NCBI GenBank assembly: GCA_964459325.1
Contig: CAYWKU010000005.1
Span: forward strand, 95,936 to 159,935
From: CAYWKU01 sp964459325
Lineage (GTDB): Bacteria; RBG-13-61-14; CAYWKU01
Reading direction: 5' to 3'
DNA: 64,000 nt
Shown piece by piece: positions 14,463-23,416 of this stretch. The position numbers were made by a program, and so were the translations under genes. Every line of letters begins with the position of its first letter. The stretch's first letter is position 1. The notes beneath the pieces were generated by a model, which ran no database searches, was not told where the DNA came from, and saw nothing but the letters and a program-made list of their open reading frames with translations.

Positions 14463-17400
14463 ATGGTCCGAAAGTTAATAATTGTTTCAATCGCCTTGGT
14501 TGTGGCGGTATTAATAGTTTTCGGCTGCTCGCACGCTTTAATGGAACACTCGGAAGAGCAGCCGAAGGTATACGTTATGATGGGTTTCCACACAAGCTTC
14601 TACCACTCATGGAGGGGCGACACAAACGACGAAGCCGGCTTCGGCACGGATATACGGGTAGTGCGCGGAATACTCGATATCCTCGAAAACGCCGAAAAAA
14701 AAGGCCTGGACGCTCGCGGTTACTGGGACATTACATGCTATTTCACCCTCGAAAACATCATCCACGATTATGCCCCCGATATTATTGAAGGAATAAGGGC
14801 CCGGGTGAAGGAGGGAAGGGACGAAGTTATCCCCGGCCCTTACAACAACGGCCTGATAAGCGCTCACACGCCGGACGAAATGTACCCAGCCGTGGCGTGG
14901 ACTCTGGAAAATCCATGGGGAAGCGGGCTCCGGCAGGTCTTCGGGAAGGCTACTCCGGTCTTGCGCCCTCAGGAATATATGACCACAACCGGCATGTTCC
15001 CCGTCCTGAAACGGGCGGGTGTAGAGGCCGTCATTCTTCCATATTCCCCGTCGCCTTTCACGAGCATTGTCAACTTTGTAAAACCACTGCCCACCGAGAT
15101 GCGCTACGGGCCGTTTTGGATTAAGCACCCCACCGGCGAGAGGATGCTTATGATTCCTTCCTACAGCCAGGCGGATGCGCTGGACTACGGCTCCTTTGAG
15201 ATGTGGTTGAGAAAGTTGCGCAAAAAACAGCTATCTGGTGAAGTCAACTCCGACCTGCTGCTTCATTACAACATGGACGCCGACGCGGAAATGTGGCTGC
15301 CCATGGACTTACCCTACGGACTGGGCGGCCTGCCCAATACCGGTGGCCTGCCCGAGATTATAGAAGCCGTGAACAAGTATCCCTGGGCCGAATTCACCAC
15401 CCCCGGGGAATATCTTAAAAGCCACTCGCCCAGAGGGGAGGTGCTTGTAAGAAGGGATACCGCCGACGGCTCCTTCGACGGTTATTACTCGTGGGCCGAA
15501 AAGTACCAGGCGCACCGGGTATGGACGAAAATCGAGCAAAGCCGGATGTATTCCTATCGGGCAAACGCCCTGCTCAAAAAATCCGACTCTCCCAAAATAC
15601 CCGAACTCAAAAAGCAGCTCTGGGCAAAACGCGATTCGAGTTTCTGGTACCGGCTGTTGTCCATGTCCACCACTCACTTCGGTATGAGCACACCCATCCT
15701 GAACGAGCAGCGGCAGGCCAAAGCCGATAAAATCTCCTCCAACGCGAAAAATCTGGCGGTAGACGCTTACAACAAGGCGGCGGAATCAATGAAAGGGAAG
15801 GAAAGCGGGAATGACGGGGCTGATTACGTGATAACCGTCTTCAACTACGCCCGCTCGCGTGACGGAAAAGCTGAAGCCGTAAGGACGGCGGTGCGGGCGC
15901 CGGTGGTTATGGAAAAGCCGGGATTGCCGGCGGTTACCGATGTCGAAGGAAAAGAGCCGGACGCTTCTCTGATAAATATACGGCGCCTGGGCGACGGAAC
16001 GTCGGCGGGGGAAGTGACTTTCACCGCCGAATTGGCCCCCGGTGAAAGGAAAACTTATCGGATAAACCTCGATACTTCCCGAAAACCCGCCACTTCTTCC
16101 GGTAAAGAATTGAAAAACGATGCCGTAAGTCTGGTCCTTTCCGAAAAGAATGGAATCGAAAGGTTCGAATACGAAGGGAAAATAATCGGCTCGGCGGGGT
16201 ATCTCGACCCGTTCATCACCTACAGAACCCGGAACAAGCCGAAAACGTACAGGGCCGCCGAATGGAGGTTTGTGCCACTCGAATCGGAACACCATGACGG
16301 TCTCGACAGGTCGAAATTGAAAGCCCGTGTGCCCTTCGATACCCCGGAAGGCCGCTACGAGGCCGAGTTTATTTATTCCTTCAATCTTTATGACGAGCTA
16401 CCGTATGCTATAGTCGACGTTGAAGCGAGGTATCCGTACACGCCTCCCAAGGACCTGATTCAGACACTGCAGCAAAAGTTACGGCGCCTGCTCGACTTGC
16501 GATGGGTGGAAGTGGGGCCGTTCCAGATTCATCCCCGGATTCACGCCCCCACCGCGGACCCGCTGACCATCTGGAAGCACAACTACCTCGATGTCACCGG
16601 CTATTACAAACTGGACTATGCCGACATAAATCCGAAGAACAGGGAGCCGGACAGTTTCAACCACCAGGTAACCAACGGCTGGGTGGCGGTGGAAAACGGC
16701 TCGAAGGGCCTTCTGGTGGCCCAGGACGCATCGGTCAACGCCTTGTTTGCGTTTACGCCCATGAGGTTGAGAACTGAGGGCAAAAAGCAAATGCAGCACC
16801 TCTCCATAAACCCCTTCGGCACTTACTTCGGCGACCAGCTCGATTACTCCCACACCGGCTCCAACCAGACCGGCGCTATGATGACCGAAGCGGTGGGCGC
16901 ACACCTCGAGCCGTCCGGACCGAGCTGGAACGGAGAAACCGAGCGGTTTCGGCTTATGCTTGCGCCGTACGGCGGCGGAAAACCGCCGGAGAAGGTAACC
17001 GACGACGCCATGGCTTTCTTTTATCCGTGTGGGGTGTTGTACGAGAGTAATCCGGTATCCGGCAATATATCCACCGCCGAAGGGATGCAATCTTACATAG
17101 ATGAAAAATTGCGGCAAAAGCTCATGGCCGACACATCCCCGTTGCCGGCGCCCAAGGGAGTATTGGCCAACCCCACCGACGGCGGCATCATGATGGTCTG
17201 GGATGCGCCCGGGGACGGAAGAGTTACCGGCTACGACGTAAGATACAAGGCGAAAGGGGAGGGCAAGCCCGCCGAGTTCAAAACGATGCACACCGATGAC
17301 GACCGCCTTCAAATCGAGGGGCTGGAAAACGGTAAATTCTATGTGTTTTCAGTACGCTCGGTTTCGCAAGGCCGGAAGGGCGACTGGTCGGAGCTCGTTG

Positions 17401-17519
17401 AAGGCGTTCCCGGGAAGGTGGAAGACATCGATTACACAAGCGCCGCGCGGGACATACCGTTGAAACTGTTCCTCAAGCTGGCATGGGGCATCAACAAGCA
17501 CCTGATATACGTCCACTGA
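14463..17519 (+). CDS. Large glycosidase-like lipoprotein with C-terminal fibronectin type III domain
   Basis: 1018 residues. A signal peptide ends at a lipobox-like LIVFGC (Cys22), so the protein is probably membrane-anchored and extracytoplasmic. Residues about 35-300 resemble the catalytic barrel of GH38/GH57-type alpha-mannosidase or amylase-like enzymes: VMMGFHTSFYHSWRGDTND, YWDITCYFTLE and DLLLHYNMDADAEMW. A long beta-sandwich region follows, then a FN3 domain at about 895-985 (APKGVLANPTDGG; VTGYDVRYKA; LENGKFYVFSVRS). ATG follows GGGAGGGAAC. The function is inferred to be polysaccharide or glycoconjugate processing; the substrate is unknown. It is transcribed alone, with the candidate RNA in its leader. 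Confidence 0.7.
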   Translation: MVRKLIIVSIALVVAVLIVFGCSHALMEHSEEQPKVYVMMGFHTSFYHSWRGDTNDEAGFGTDIRVVRGILDILENAEKKGLDARGYWDITCYFTLENIIHDYAPDIIEGIRARVKEGRDEVIPGPYNNGLISAHTPDEMYPAVAWTLENPWGSGLRQVFGKATPVLRPQEYMTTTGMFPVLKRAGVEAVILPYSPSPFTSIVNFVKPLPTEMRYGPFWIKHPTGERMLMIPSYSQADALDYGSFEMWLRKLRKKQLSGEVNSDLLLHYNMDADAEMWLPMDLPYGLGGLPNTGGLPEIIEAVNKYPWAEFTTPGEYLKSHSPRGEVLVRRDTADGSFDGYYSWAEKYQAHRVWTKIEQSRMYSYRANALLKKSDSPKIPELKKQLWAKRDSSFWYRLLSMSTTHFGMSTPILNEQRQAKADKISSNAKNLAVDAYNKAAESMKGKESGNDGADYVITVFNYARSRDGKAEAVRTAVRAPVVMEKPGLPAVTDVEGKEPDASLINIRRLGDGTSAGEVTFTAELAPGERKTYRINLDTSRKPATSSGKELKNDAVSLVLSEKNGIERFEYEGKIIGSAGYLDPFITYRTRNKPKTYRAAEWRFVPLESEHHDGLDRSKLKARVPFDTPEGRYEAEFIYSFNLYDELPYAIVDVEARYPYTPPKDLIQTLQQKLRRLLDLRWVEVGPFQIHPRIHAPTADPLTIWKHNYLDVTGYYKLDYADINPKNREPDSFNHQVTNGWVAVENGSKGLLVAQDASVNALFAFTPMRLRTEGKKQMQHLSINPFGTYFGDQLDYSHTGSNQTGAMMTEAVGAHLEPSGPSWNGETERFRLMLAPYGGGKPPEKVTDDAMAFFYPCGVLYESNPVSGNISTAEGMQSYIDEKLRQKLMADTSPLPAPKGVLANPTDGGIMMVWDAPGDGRVTGYDVRYKAKGEGKPAEFKTMHTDDDRLQIEGLENGKFYVFSVRSVSQGRKGDWSELVEGVPGKVEDIDYTSAARDIPLKLFLKLAWGINKHLIYVH

Positions 17520-17547
17520 TAAAAAGGTTTCCCGGCGCCACGGCGGG

Positions 17548-17625
17548 TATGGTAGCCCCGACACTCTTGTCGGGCCTGCGAAACAGCTTTGTGGAAAGCG
17601 CGACAAGAGTGTCGCGCCTACCAGT
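17548..17625. repeat. Two-hairpin palindromic repeat with inverted ends, copy 1
   Basis: Hairpin 1 is CCCGACA-CTCT-TGTCGGG (17557-17574) and hairpin 2 is GCGCGACA-AGAG-TGTCGCGC (17598-17617). They are arranged head to head (loops CTCT and AGAG are complementary) and bounded by TATGGTAG and CTACCA inverted ends. The same architecture recurs at 41918-41984. It fills the space between two convergent genes. Confidence 0.8.
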
Positions 17626-17640
17626 GGGTGGCCCGCTCGC

Positions 17641-19194
17641 TTACAACGGGATATTGCCGTGTTTTTTGGGCGGGTTTGAATCCCGTTTGTTGCGCAGCAT
17701 TTTGAGGGCCGTAATTATCCGCGGCCGGGTGTTTTCGGGCTTGATGACCTCGTCGATGTAGCCCAGCTCCGCCGCCTTGTAAGGGTTGGCGAACGTTTCC
17801 CGGTAGTGTTTTACCAGCCTTTCCTTGGCCTCTTCCTTGTCATCGGCGTTTTTGATTTCGTTGCGGAAAACTATGTTGACCGCGCCTTCCGGGCCCATGA
17901 CGGCGATTTCGGCGTTCGGGTATGCATAATTTATGTCACCGCGTATGTGCTTGGAACTCATAACGTCGTAGGCCCCGCCGTAAGCCTTTCGGGTGATGAC
18001 CGTCACCTTGGGCACGGTGCATTCGGCGAAGGCGTAAAGCAGCTTGGCGCCGTTCAGGATAATGGCGCGATATTCCTGCTGTGAACCCGGCAGAAATCCG
18101 GGCACGTCCACAAAGGTAATGAGAGGGATGTTGAAGGAGTCGCAGAACCTCACGAACCGCGCGCCCTTCTTGGAAGCGTCAACGTCCAGGCATCCGGCCA
18201 GGTGATTGGGCTGGTTGGCCACGATACCCACGCTCCGGCCGCCCATGCGTGCGAAACCCACCACTATGTTCTGAGCGTAATTCTGGTGCACCTCCAGGAA
18301 CTTACCGTCGTCCACCACCTTGTAAATTATGTCCCTTATCTCGTAAGGCTGGTTGGGATTTTCCGGAACTATGTTATCGAGCGATTCGTCTATACGGTCG
18401 GTCGGGTCGCCGGTGGGCACGAAGGGGGGGTCTTCCATGTTGTTTTGCGGCATGTAGGAGAGCATCTCCCGAATCAGTGCCAGGCACGACTTGTCGTCGG
18501 GCACCGTAAACGCCGCCACGCCGGAGCGGGAAGCGTGGCTCATGGCGCCGCCCAGGTCTTCCTTGGTAACTTCCTCCCGGGTGACGGTCTTGATGACATC
18601 CGGGCCGGTGATGAACATGTAGCTGGTCTTCTCCACCATGATGATGAAGTCGGTTATGGCCGGTGAGTATACGGCGCCTCCGGCGCAGGGGCCCATGATG
18701 GCGCTTATCTGTGGCACCACGCCGCTGAACAGCACGTTTCGCAAAAAGATGTCGGCGTACCCGGCCAGGCTGACCACCCCCTCCTGGATGCGGGCGCCGC
18801 CGGAGTCGTTCAGCCCGATTACCGGCGCTCCGTTCTTGGCCGCCAGGTCCATTACCTTGACCACCTTCCGGGCGAAGGTGCCGCTCAGGGAGCCGCCGAA
18901 AACCGTGAAGTCCTGGCTGAACACGAAAACCGTCCGGCCGTTCACTTCGCCGTAGCCGGTGACGACTCCGTCGGTGAGGAATTTCTTCTCGTCCATGCCG
19001 AAATCGGTACAGTCGTGCACGGCGAACTTGTCCAGCTCCACGAAGGTTCCCGTGTCGAGAAATTCGAGGATTCTTTCGCGGGCGGTCATTTTGCCGGCAT
19101 CGTGCTGTTTTTTTATACGCTCCTCGCCGCCGGCCTGCTCGGCTTCTTCGTCCAACCTCTGGAGTCTTTCAAACGCTTCCTTATTGCTGGTCAT
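17641..19194 (-). CDS. Acyl-CoA (propionyl-CoA type) carboxylase beta / methylmalonyl-CoA decarboxylase alpha chain
   Basis: 517 residues with both carboxyltransferase halves. The N-half has GKMTARERILEFLD, FSQDFTVFGGSLSG and GLNDSGGARIQEGV; the C-half has FCDSFNIPLITFVDVPGFLPG and the oxyanion region KAYGGAYDVMSSKH. The end KKHGNIPL is typical of PccB and MmdA. It transfers CO2 between biotin and an acyl-CoA; it could belong either to propionyl-CoA carboxylase or to the Na+-pumping decarboxylase, and no biotin-carboxylase, biotin-carrier or membrane beta subunit is adjacent to decide. AGGAG lies 10 bases before the ATG. Confidence 0.92.
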   Translation of the reverse strand: MTSNKEAFERLQRLDEEAEQAGGEERIKKQHDAGKMTARERILEFLDTGTFVELDKFAVHDCTDFGMDEKKFLTDGVVTGYGEVNGRTVFVFSQDFTVFGGSLSGTFARKVVKVMDLAAKNGAPVIGLNDSGGARIQEGVVSLAGYADIFLRNVLFSGVVPQISAIMGPCAGGAVYSPAITDFIIMVEKTSYMFITGPDVIKTVTREEVTKEDLGGAMSHASRSGVAAFTVPDDKSCLALIREMLSYMPQNNMEDPPFVPTGDPTDRIDESLDNIVPENPNQPYEIRDIIYKVVDDGKFLEVHQNYAQNIVVGFARMGGRSVGIVANQPNHLAGCLDVDASKKGARFVRFCDSFNIPLITFVDVPGFLPGSQQEYRAIILNGAKLLYAFAECTVPKVTVITRKAYGGAYDVMSSKHIRGDINYAYPNAEIAVMGPEGAVNIVFRNEIKNADDKEEAKERLVKHYRETFANPYKAAELGYIDEVIKPENTRPRIITALKMLRNKRDSNPPKKHGNIPL

Positions 19195-19288
19195 CTTTAA
19201 TCCACTCCTGCTTGCAAGTTTGCCCTTTCGGTTACCGAAAAGGTGATAATAATCAAAAATCCATCAAATGAAAATAAGAGGCGGGAGC

Positions 19289-19933
19289 TTATTTATGCAA
19301 CTCGGTGAAGTCTTTTCCTTCTTTGCGGAGCAACCAGATTGCTATTTGCGCCCTCAGATTGGGGAGAAAGTTAATCTCGCTCTTTCCAGAGCCCAGAAAA
19401 ATTTCTCTTTCGACGGTTATTTCCTCTTGTTCGCAAAATCTCTTGAAATCCTTGATGGTTACCGGGTGGATGTTGGGTGATTCGTGCCACTCGTAAGGCA
19501 GCGCCTCAGTCATCGGCATCCTGCCCCCTAAAGCTACCTGTAGCCTCACCCTCCAGTGAGCGAAGTTGGGGGTGCTGACTATCCCAACTTCCCCCACCCG
19601 CAACATTTCCCTCAATACGAATCGGGGGTTATGAGTCACCTGGATAGTCTGGGAAAGCAGAACCACGTCGAAGCTGGAATCTGGATAGTCCGTCAACGTC
19701 CTGTCTATGTCGGCCTCGAGAACGCATACTCCCTTCTCGATGGCGCTGCGAACCGACTCGTTGTCTATCTCCACGCCCGATACGGCGCAATTCTTTTCTT
19801 CCTTCAGCCTGAGCAACAACTCTCCGTCTGCGCAGCCCAGGTCGAGAACGCGGGAGTTCTCGGGAACAAGGGAGACCACCACGTTATAATCTACGCGGTC
19901 GACCCGGCCCTTGAGGCGGGAAGCGTCAATCAC
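19289..19933 (-). CDS. metW: Methionine biosynthesis protein MetW
   Basis: 214 residues with a class I methyltransferase fold: VLDLGCADGELLLRL (SAM-binding glycine loop), SFDVVLLSQTIQVTHNP and VGIVSTPNFAHWRVRLQ, the last being characteristic of MetW. MetW is found next to metX in many proteobacteria and is thought to assist homoserine O-acetyl/succinyl-transferase activity. Its start overlaps the metX stop by 4 bases, completing a metY-metX-metW operon. Confidence 0.93.
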   Translation of the reverse strand: MIDASRLKGRVDRVDYNVVVSLVPENSRVLDLGCADGELLLRLKEEKNCAVSGVEIDNESVRSAIEKGVCVLEADIDRTLTDYPDSSFDVVLLSQTIQVTHNPRFVLREMLRVGEVGIVSTPNFAHWRVRLQVALGGRMPMTEALPYEWHESPNIHPVTIKDFKRFCEQEEITVEREIFLGSGKSEINFLPNLRAQIAIWLLRKEGKDFTELHK

Positions 19934-21087
19934 CCCAATACCTCCGCCGCCACGCCGTCGAGGAAGCCGTCCACAAGCTCCCGGAAGCCGGGTATGTCCA
20001 GGAGGAAGCTGTCGTGGCCGTGAGGGGAATCCATGTTGGTGTATGCGACCTCGACCCCGTTGGCCTGGAGGGCTTTCACGATAGCCTGAGATTCCGAGGG
20101 CGGGTACAGCCAGTCGGAAGTAAAGCTGATGACCAGAAAGCGGCTTTTAACGTTCCGGAAAGCCTTTACCAGCGAGCCGTCGAACTCGCCCAGAAGGTCG
20201 AAATAATCCATCGCCTTGGTAATGTAAAGATAGGTGTTGGCGTCGAACCTCTTTGTGAACTTGAGCCCCTGGTGGTGCAGGTAGCTTTCCACCTGGAACT
20301 CGGTACGGAAGCTGTACCCGTACTTTTCGGCGTCTTTCAGCCTTCGTCCGAACTTAGTCTGGAGCGCCTCTTCGCTCAGGTAGGTGATGTGGGCAATCAT
20401 CCGGGCGATACCCAGTCCAACCTCTGGGCCTTCGCCGTCGGGGTAATTACCGCCTTGCCACTTGGGGTCGGTCATTATTGCCCGGCGGCCCACTTCGTTG
20501 AAGGCGATACCCTGGGCGCTCAGGCGCGGCGTAGTGGCTATGGAGATTGCGCACGCCGCCCGGTCGGGATAGTCCACCGCCCATTGCAGCACCTGCATGC
20601 CGCCGAGGGAGCCACCCACCACGCAAAGGGGCCTTTCGATGCCCAGGTAATCCAGAAGCCTCGCGTGGCCCCGAACCATGTCCCGGACGGTTATTATGGG
20701 GAAGTCCAGGTTGTACTTTTTGCCGGTGGCCGGGTTTGTCGAGGAGGGACCGGTGCTACCCTTGCATCCTCCGATTACGTTGGCGCAGACCACGCAATAG
20801 CGGTTGGTGTCAAATGGCCTGCCGGGGCCGACCATGAAGTCCCACCATCCGGGCTTGGGGTCGGAAGGGCTGTTAATCCCGGCAACGTGCGCATCGCCCG
20901 ACAGCGCGTGGAATATCACCACCGCGTTGGTGCGCTCGGCGTTGAGGGCGCCGTAAGTTTCGTAAGCGATGGTAAACGGCTCCAGGAGCGCTCCGTTTTC
21001 CAGTTGCAGGCCGGGTTTGTCGAAATGAGCGTATTGGGTTTCCACCAGGCCGACGCCCGAGTAAGTCTTTGATTTTACCTCTCCCAA
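19930..21087 (-). CDS. metX: Homoserine O-acetyltransferase
   Basis: 385-residue alpha/beta hydrolase. Key features are NVIGGCKGSTGPSS, the nucleophile elbow GGSLGGMQVLQW (Ser), FTSDWLYPP (Asp) and DSPHGHDSFL (His). It acetylates homoserine with acetyl-CoA to give the substrate of MetY. The start is TTG at 21087, directly after the metY stop codon, with GAGG 7 bases upstream; there is no ATG in frame near the N-terminus, so the TTG start and translational coupling are likely. Confidence 0.95.
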   Translation of the reverse strand: MGEVKSKTYSGVGLVETQYAHFDKPGLQLENGALLEPFTIAYETYGALNAERTNAVVIFHALSGDAHVAGINSPSDPKPGWWDFMVGPGRPFDTNRYCVVCANVIGGCKGSTGPSSTNPATGKKYNLDFPIITVRDMVRGHARLLDYLGIERPLCVVGGSLGGMQVLQWAVDYPDRAACAISIATTPRLSAQGIAFNEVGRRAIMTDPKWQGGNYPDGEGPEVGLGIARMIAHITYLSEEALQTKFGRRLKDAEKYGYSFRTEFQVESYLHHQGLKFTKRFDANTYLYITKAMDYFDLLGEFDGSLVKAFRNVKSRFLVISFTSDWLYPPSESQAIVKALQANGVEVAYTNMDSPHGHDSFLLDIPGFRELVDGFLDGVAAEVLG

Positions 21088-22344
21088 TTACAAACCTCGC
21101 AGCGCGGAATCGAAGTCCTCGGTTATGTCGTCAATAGCCTCGATACCCACCGAAACCCGCACCAGGTCGGGCGGGACCCCAAGCTCCACCTTCAACTTAT
21201 CCTCGAAAGATACATACTGTGAGCTTGCCGGGTGAATCACCAGGGTTTTGCAATCGCCCAGGTTGGCCAGGTGATATGCCAGCTTCAGCCGCCTGATGAA
21301 CTCGAAACAGGCGTTTTCATCCTTCAGGCCGAATGTAACCAGTGAACCATAACCTTTCGACGCGAACTGCTTTTCGGCGATTTCCCTGTGGGGGCTGGAT
21401 TCGAGACCCGGATAATTCACCCACTTTACGGCGGAATGGCCCTCCAGGAACCGGGCCAGCTTCATCGCGTTGTCCATGTGGCGTTCCATGCGGAGGCTCA
21501 AGGTATCCAGTCCTATCATTGTTAAATAGGAGTGGAAAGGCGAGGGCGTGGTTCCGAAGTTTATGTGAATTTCCCGCCATGCCTTCTCCCGGAAAGGAGC
21601 GTCGGGTTTTTTGAGTTTGTGCGGCTCGAAATCGGGGTATTTATCGAGCGGCCAGTCGAATTTTCCCGAATCCACCACTATTCCGCCCACTGCGCTTCCG
21701 TGCCCGTTGAAAAATTTTGTTGTGGAATGCACGGATATGTCCGCGCCCCATTCGAAGGGCCTGAACAGATAGGGCGTTGCCATGGTGTTGTCCACCATCA
21801 GGGGAGCGTTGAGCGAGTGCGCCATCCGGGCCAGCTTGCCGATGTCGGGAACATCCAGCTTGGGATTGCCCAGGCTTTCCACGTAGAAAATCTTGGTTTT
21901 TTCGTTTGCCGCCTTTTCCCACTGTGAGTAATCGGTTGTTTCTACAATGTGAGTGTTTATACCGAATCGGGGCAGAACTTTCGCAAACAGCACGTATGTG
22001 GACATGAACAGCGAGTTGCCGGATACGATTTCATCACCCGCGCCGGCTATTGCCAGCACCGCTGCGGTAATTGCGGCCATGCCGGAGGAGGTGGCGAAGG
22101 CCGCCGCTCCGCCTTCCAGGCCGTTTATCTTCCGTTCGAGCGCCGAAACGGTGGGGTTGGTCAGGCGCTGGTATATATGAGCGGGCTTTCTGCCGCTGAA
22201 AGCGTCGCTCAAATCCTCGGCCGTATCGAACCTGTGCGAGGCGGTCTGGTAAATGGGAGGATGAGTGCTGCCTTCCCAGTTTCCCGGTTCCAGCCCGAGG
22301 TGAACCACTTGGGTGTCGAAACGATACTTCTTTTCATCGGGCAT
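21088..22344 (-). CDS. metY: O-acetylhomoserine sulfhydrylase
   Basis: 418-residue PLP enzyme of the Cys/Met metabolism class. Landmarks are QRLTNPTVSALERKINGLEGG, VDNTMATPYLFRPFEWGAD and the Schiff-base lysine in HSTTKFFNGHGSAVGG. It makes homocysteine from O-acetylhomoserine and sulfide, the direct-sulfhydrylation route. ATG at 22344 follows AAGGGGGAAA. It is the first gene of metY-metX-metW and is preceded by candidate RNA copy B and, further upstream on the same strand, by an Rrf2 regulator gene. Confidence 0.95.
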   Translation of the reverse strand: MPDEKKYRFDTQVVHLGLEPGNWEGSTHPPIYQTASHRFDTAEDLSDAFSGRKPAHIYQRLTNPTVSALERKINGLEGGAAAFATSSGMAAITAAVLAIAGAGDEIVSGNSLFMSTYVLFAKVLPRFGINTHIVETTDYSQWEKAANEKTKIFYVESLGNPKLDVPDIGKLARMAHSLNAPLMVDNTMATPYLFRPFEWGADISVHSTTKFFNGHGSAVGGIVVDSGKFDWPLDKYPDFEPHKLKKPDAPFREKAWREIHINFGTTPSPFHSYLTMIGLDTLSLRMERHMDNAMKLARFLEGHSAVKWVNYPGLESSPHREIAEKQFASKGYGSLVTFGLKDENACFEFIRRLKLAYHLANLGDCKTLVIHPASSQYVSFEDKLKVELGVPPDLVRVSVGIEAIDDITEDFDSALRGL

Positions 22345-22380
22345 AACGGTTTCCCCCTTAAGATGCTGAATTATATAGAT

Positions 22381-22565
22381 ATTCCGGGGTAAAACACCCG
22401 GTTTTTCACACCCTCACCGCTTCCGGGGGTTTTATGGAAACCTGATGGCTACCTTAAGATTAATAATCTCGGCTTATTCTTCCATATCATAAGTTTCCCC
22501 TGCGGTCAGGGTGCTATCCGTAACAGGGGGCTTAAAAAATCGGTGGAATTGCAGAATCGCCCCGG
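22381..22565 (-). ncRNA. Candidate structured RNA, copy B, in the metY leader
   Basis: Read on the minus strand: P2 CACCCTGACCGC (22513-22502) pairs with GCGGTGAGGGTG (22420-22409) with one mismatch; P3 GGAAAC (22498-22493) pairs with GTTTCC (22441-22436); a short CGG/CCG helix (22520-22518 with 22401-22399) lies below, across the internal loop ATAG/TGAAAAA; an outer CCGGGG/CCCCGG pairing may close the structure. An AGATT-att-AATCT hairpin sits inside P3. Sequence blocks are shared with copy A at 14190. The 3' edge lies about 37 bases from the metY start, a suitable place for a riboswitch-like expression platform. Confidence 0.6.
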
Positions 22566-22607
22566 GTCGTATTTTATTTTAAAAGTATCAGCTTGCCGGA
22601 TTTTTAT

Positions 22608-23051
22608 TCAGATACTGAAATCCAGCACGGTTTTGCGGGATTTTTCCCTTTCTTTGTCCAACAATTCCTTCAGAGACCATTTATTAAGCAGGTAGTTGCA
22701 GTTGTTGCTCATGGATTCCCAAACATCTCTCATTATGCAGCTTGGACTTCTGTTGCACAGGTCAGGGTCTTCCACGCATCCCACCGGCGCCATGCCTCCT
22801 TCAAGCACGTTTATGATGTCAAGCAATGTGATTTTTTCCGGCGATTTGGCCAGTTGAAATCCTCCGTTTTTACCCTGGGTGCTTATCACCAGGCCGGCTT
22901 TGCGAAGCTCGGAAAGTATCTGCTCGAGGTATTTTTCACTCAAATCCTGCCTGCCGGCTATTTCTTTGACCATAACCGGCCCTTCGCCGTAACGGGTGGC
23001 CAAATCCAGCATGGCCCTGCTTCCATATCTGCCCTTAGTGGACAATTTCAT
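22608..23051 (-). CDS. Rrf2-family transcriptional regulator with three conserved cysteines
   Basis: 147 residues: a winged helix (MKLSTKGRYGSRAMLDLA; LSEKYLEQILSELRKAGLV; GGFQLAKSPEKITLLDII) followed by C-x6-C-x5-C (GCVEDPDLCNRSPSC). The cysteine spacing is close to that of the [2Fe-2S]-binding IscR group, so iron-sulfur or redox sensing is inferred. ATG at 23051 has GGGAGGA 8 bases upstream; longer in-frame starts lack a ribosome site. Its position upstream of metY-metX-metW makes control of sulfur assimilation plausible, as for the Rrf2 protein CymR, but this is unproven. Confidence 0.9.
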   Translation of the reverse strand: MKLSTKGRYGSRAMLDLATRYGEGPVMVKEIAGRQDLSEKYLEQILSELRKAGLVISTQGKNGGFQLAKSPEKITLLDIINVLEGGMAPVGCVEDPDLCNRSPSCIMRDVWESMSNNCNYLLNKWSLKELLDKEREKSRKTVLDFSI

Positions 23052-23097
23052 TTTTTTTATTCCTCCCGAAATGTAAGTAATAAAATCTTCTTTTAGT

Positions 23098-23126
23098 AGT
23101 TTAGCCCCGGTTGTATGAGATGTCAA
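23098..23126 (-). promoter_or_regulatory. Promoter of the Rrf2 gene
   Basis: On the minus strand TTGACA (23126-23121) and TAAACT (23103-23098) are 17 bases apart, placing the transcript start about 40 bases ahead of the ATG. Confidence 0.75.
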
Positions 23127-23178
23127 GCCAAAGCGCAGCCGATGAGAACATCCCGGGACTTCCTGTGAGACGGATAGC

Positions 23179-23274
23179 CCACCCATATCTGATGGGTGGT
23201 TTTACTGGGTATTTGACGGACAGGAATGTCCGTCCTCCGTTTATTTTGCCGGAGGCCGGGCATTCCTGCCCGGC
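23179..23274. repeat. Palindromic repeat of the GACGGACA/GCCGGGCA family, copy 1
   Basis: A CCACCCAT/ATGGGTGG hairpin (23179-23199) is followed by GACGGACA-GGAA-TGTCCGTC (23215-23234), a CTCCG/CGGAG pair (23235-23239 with 23250-23254) and GCCGGGCA-TTCC-TGCCCGGC (23255-23274). The last three parts recur almost unchanged at 38444-38501. The rest of the 365-base gap 23052-23416 contains the Rrf2 promoter and no gene. Confidence 0.8.
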
Positions 23275-23416
23275 GGGGTGGCAGAATGCACACCTCCATT
23301 GGAGTGCAACAAAATAAAACAAACCGGGGTGGCGTAATTGTGCTAAATTGCTAAAATCCTTGCCGGGTGACTGATAGTATACACTACTTAGTTATTCTTT
23401 GTAGCTAGAGAGAAAA

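Noticed and set aside
13951..14478. 175-codon frame overlapping the zinc-protein end and the structured RNA
   Set aside because: It runs through a strong terminator and the RNA helices; coding signal is absent.
17641..19194. Assigning the carboxyltransferase firmly to propionyl-CoA carboxylase or to Na+-pumping methylmalonyl-CoA decarboxylase
   Set aside because: Both share the sequence features; no biotin carboxylase or membrane beta subunit is adjacent.
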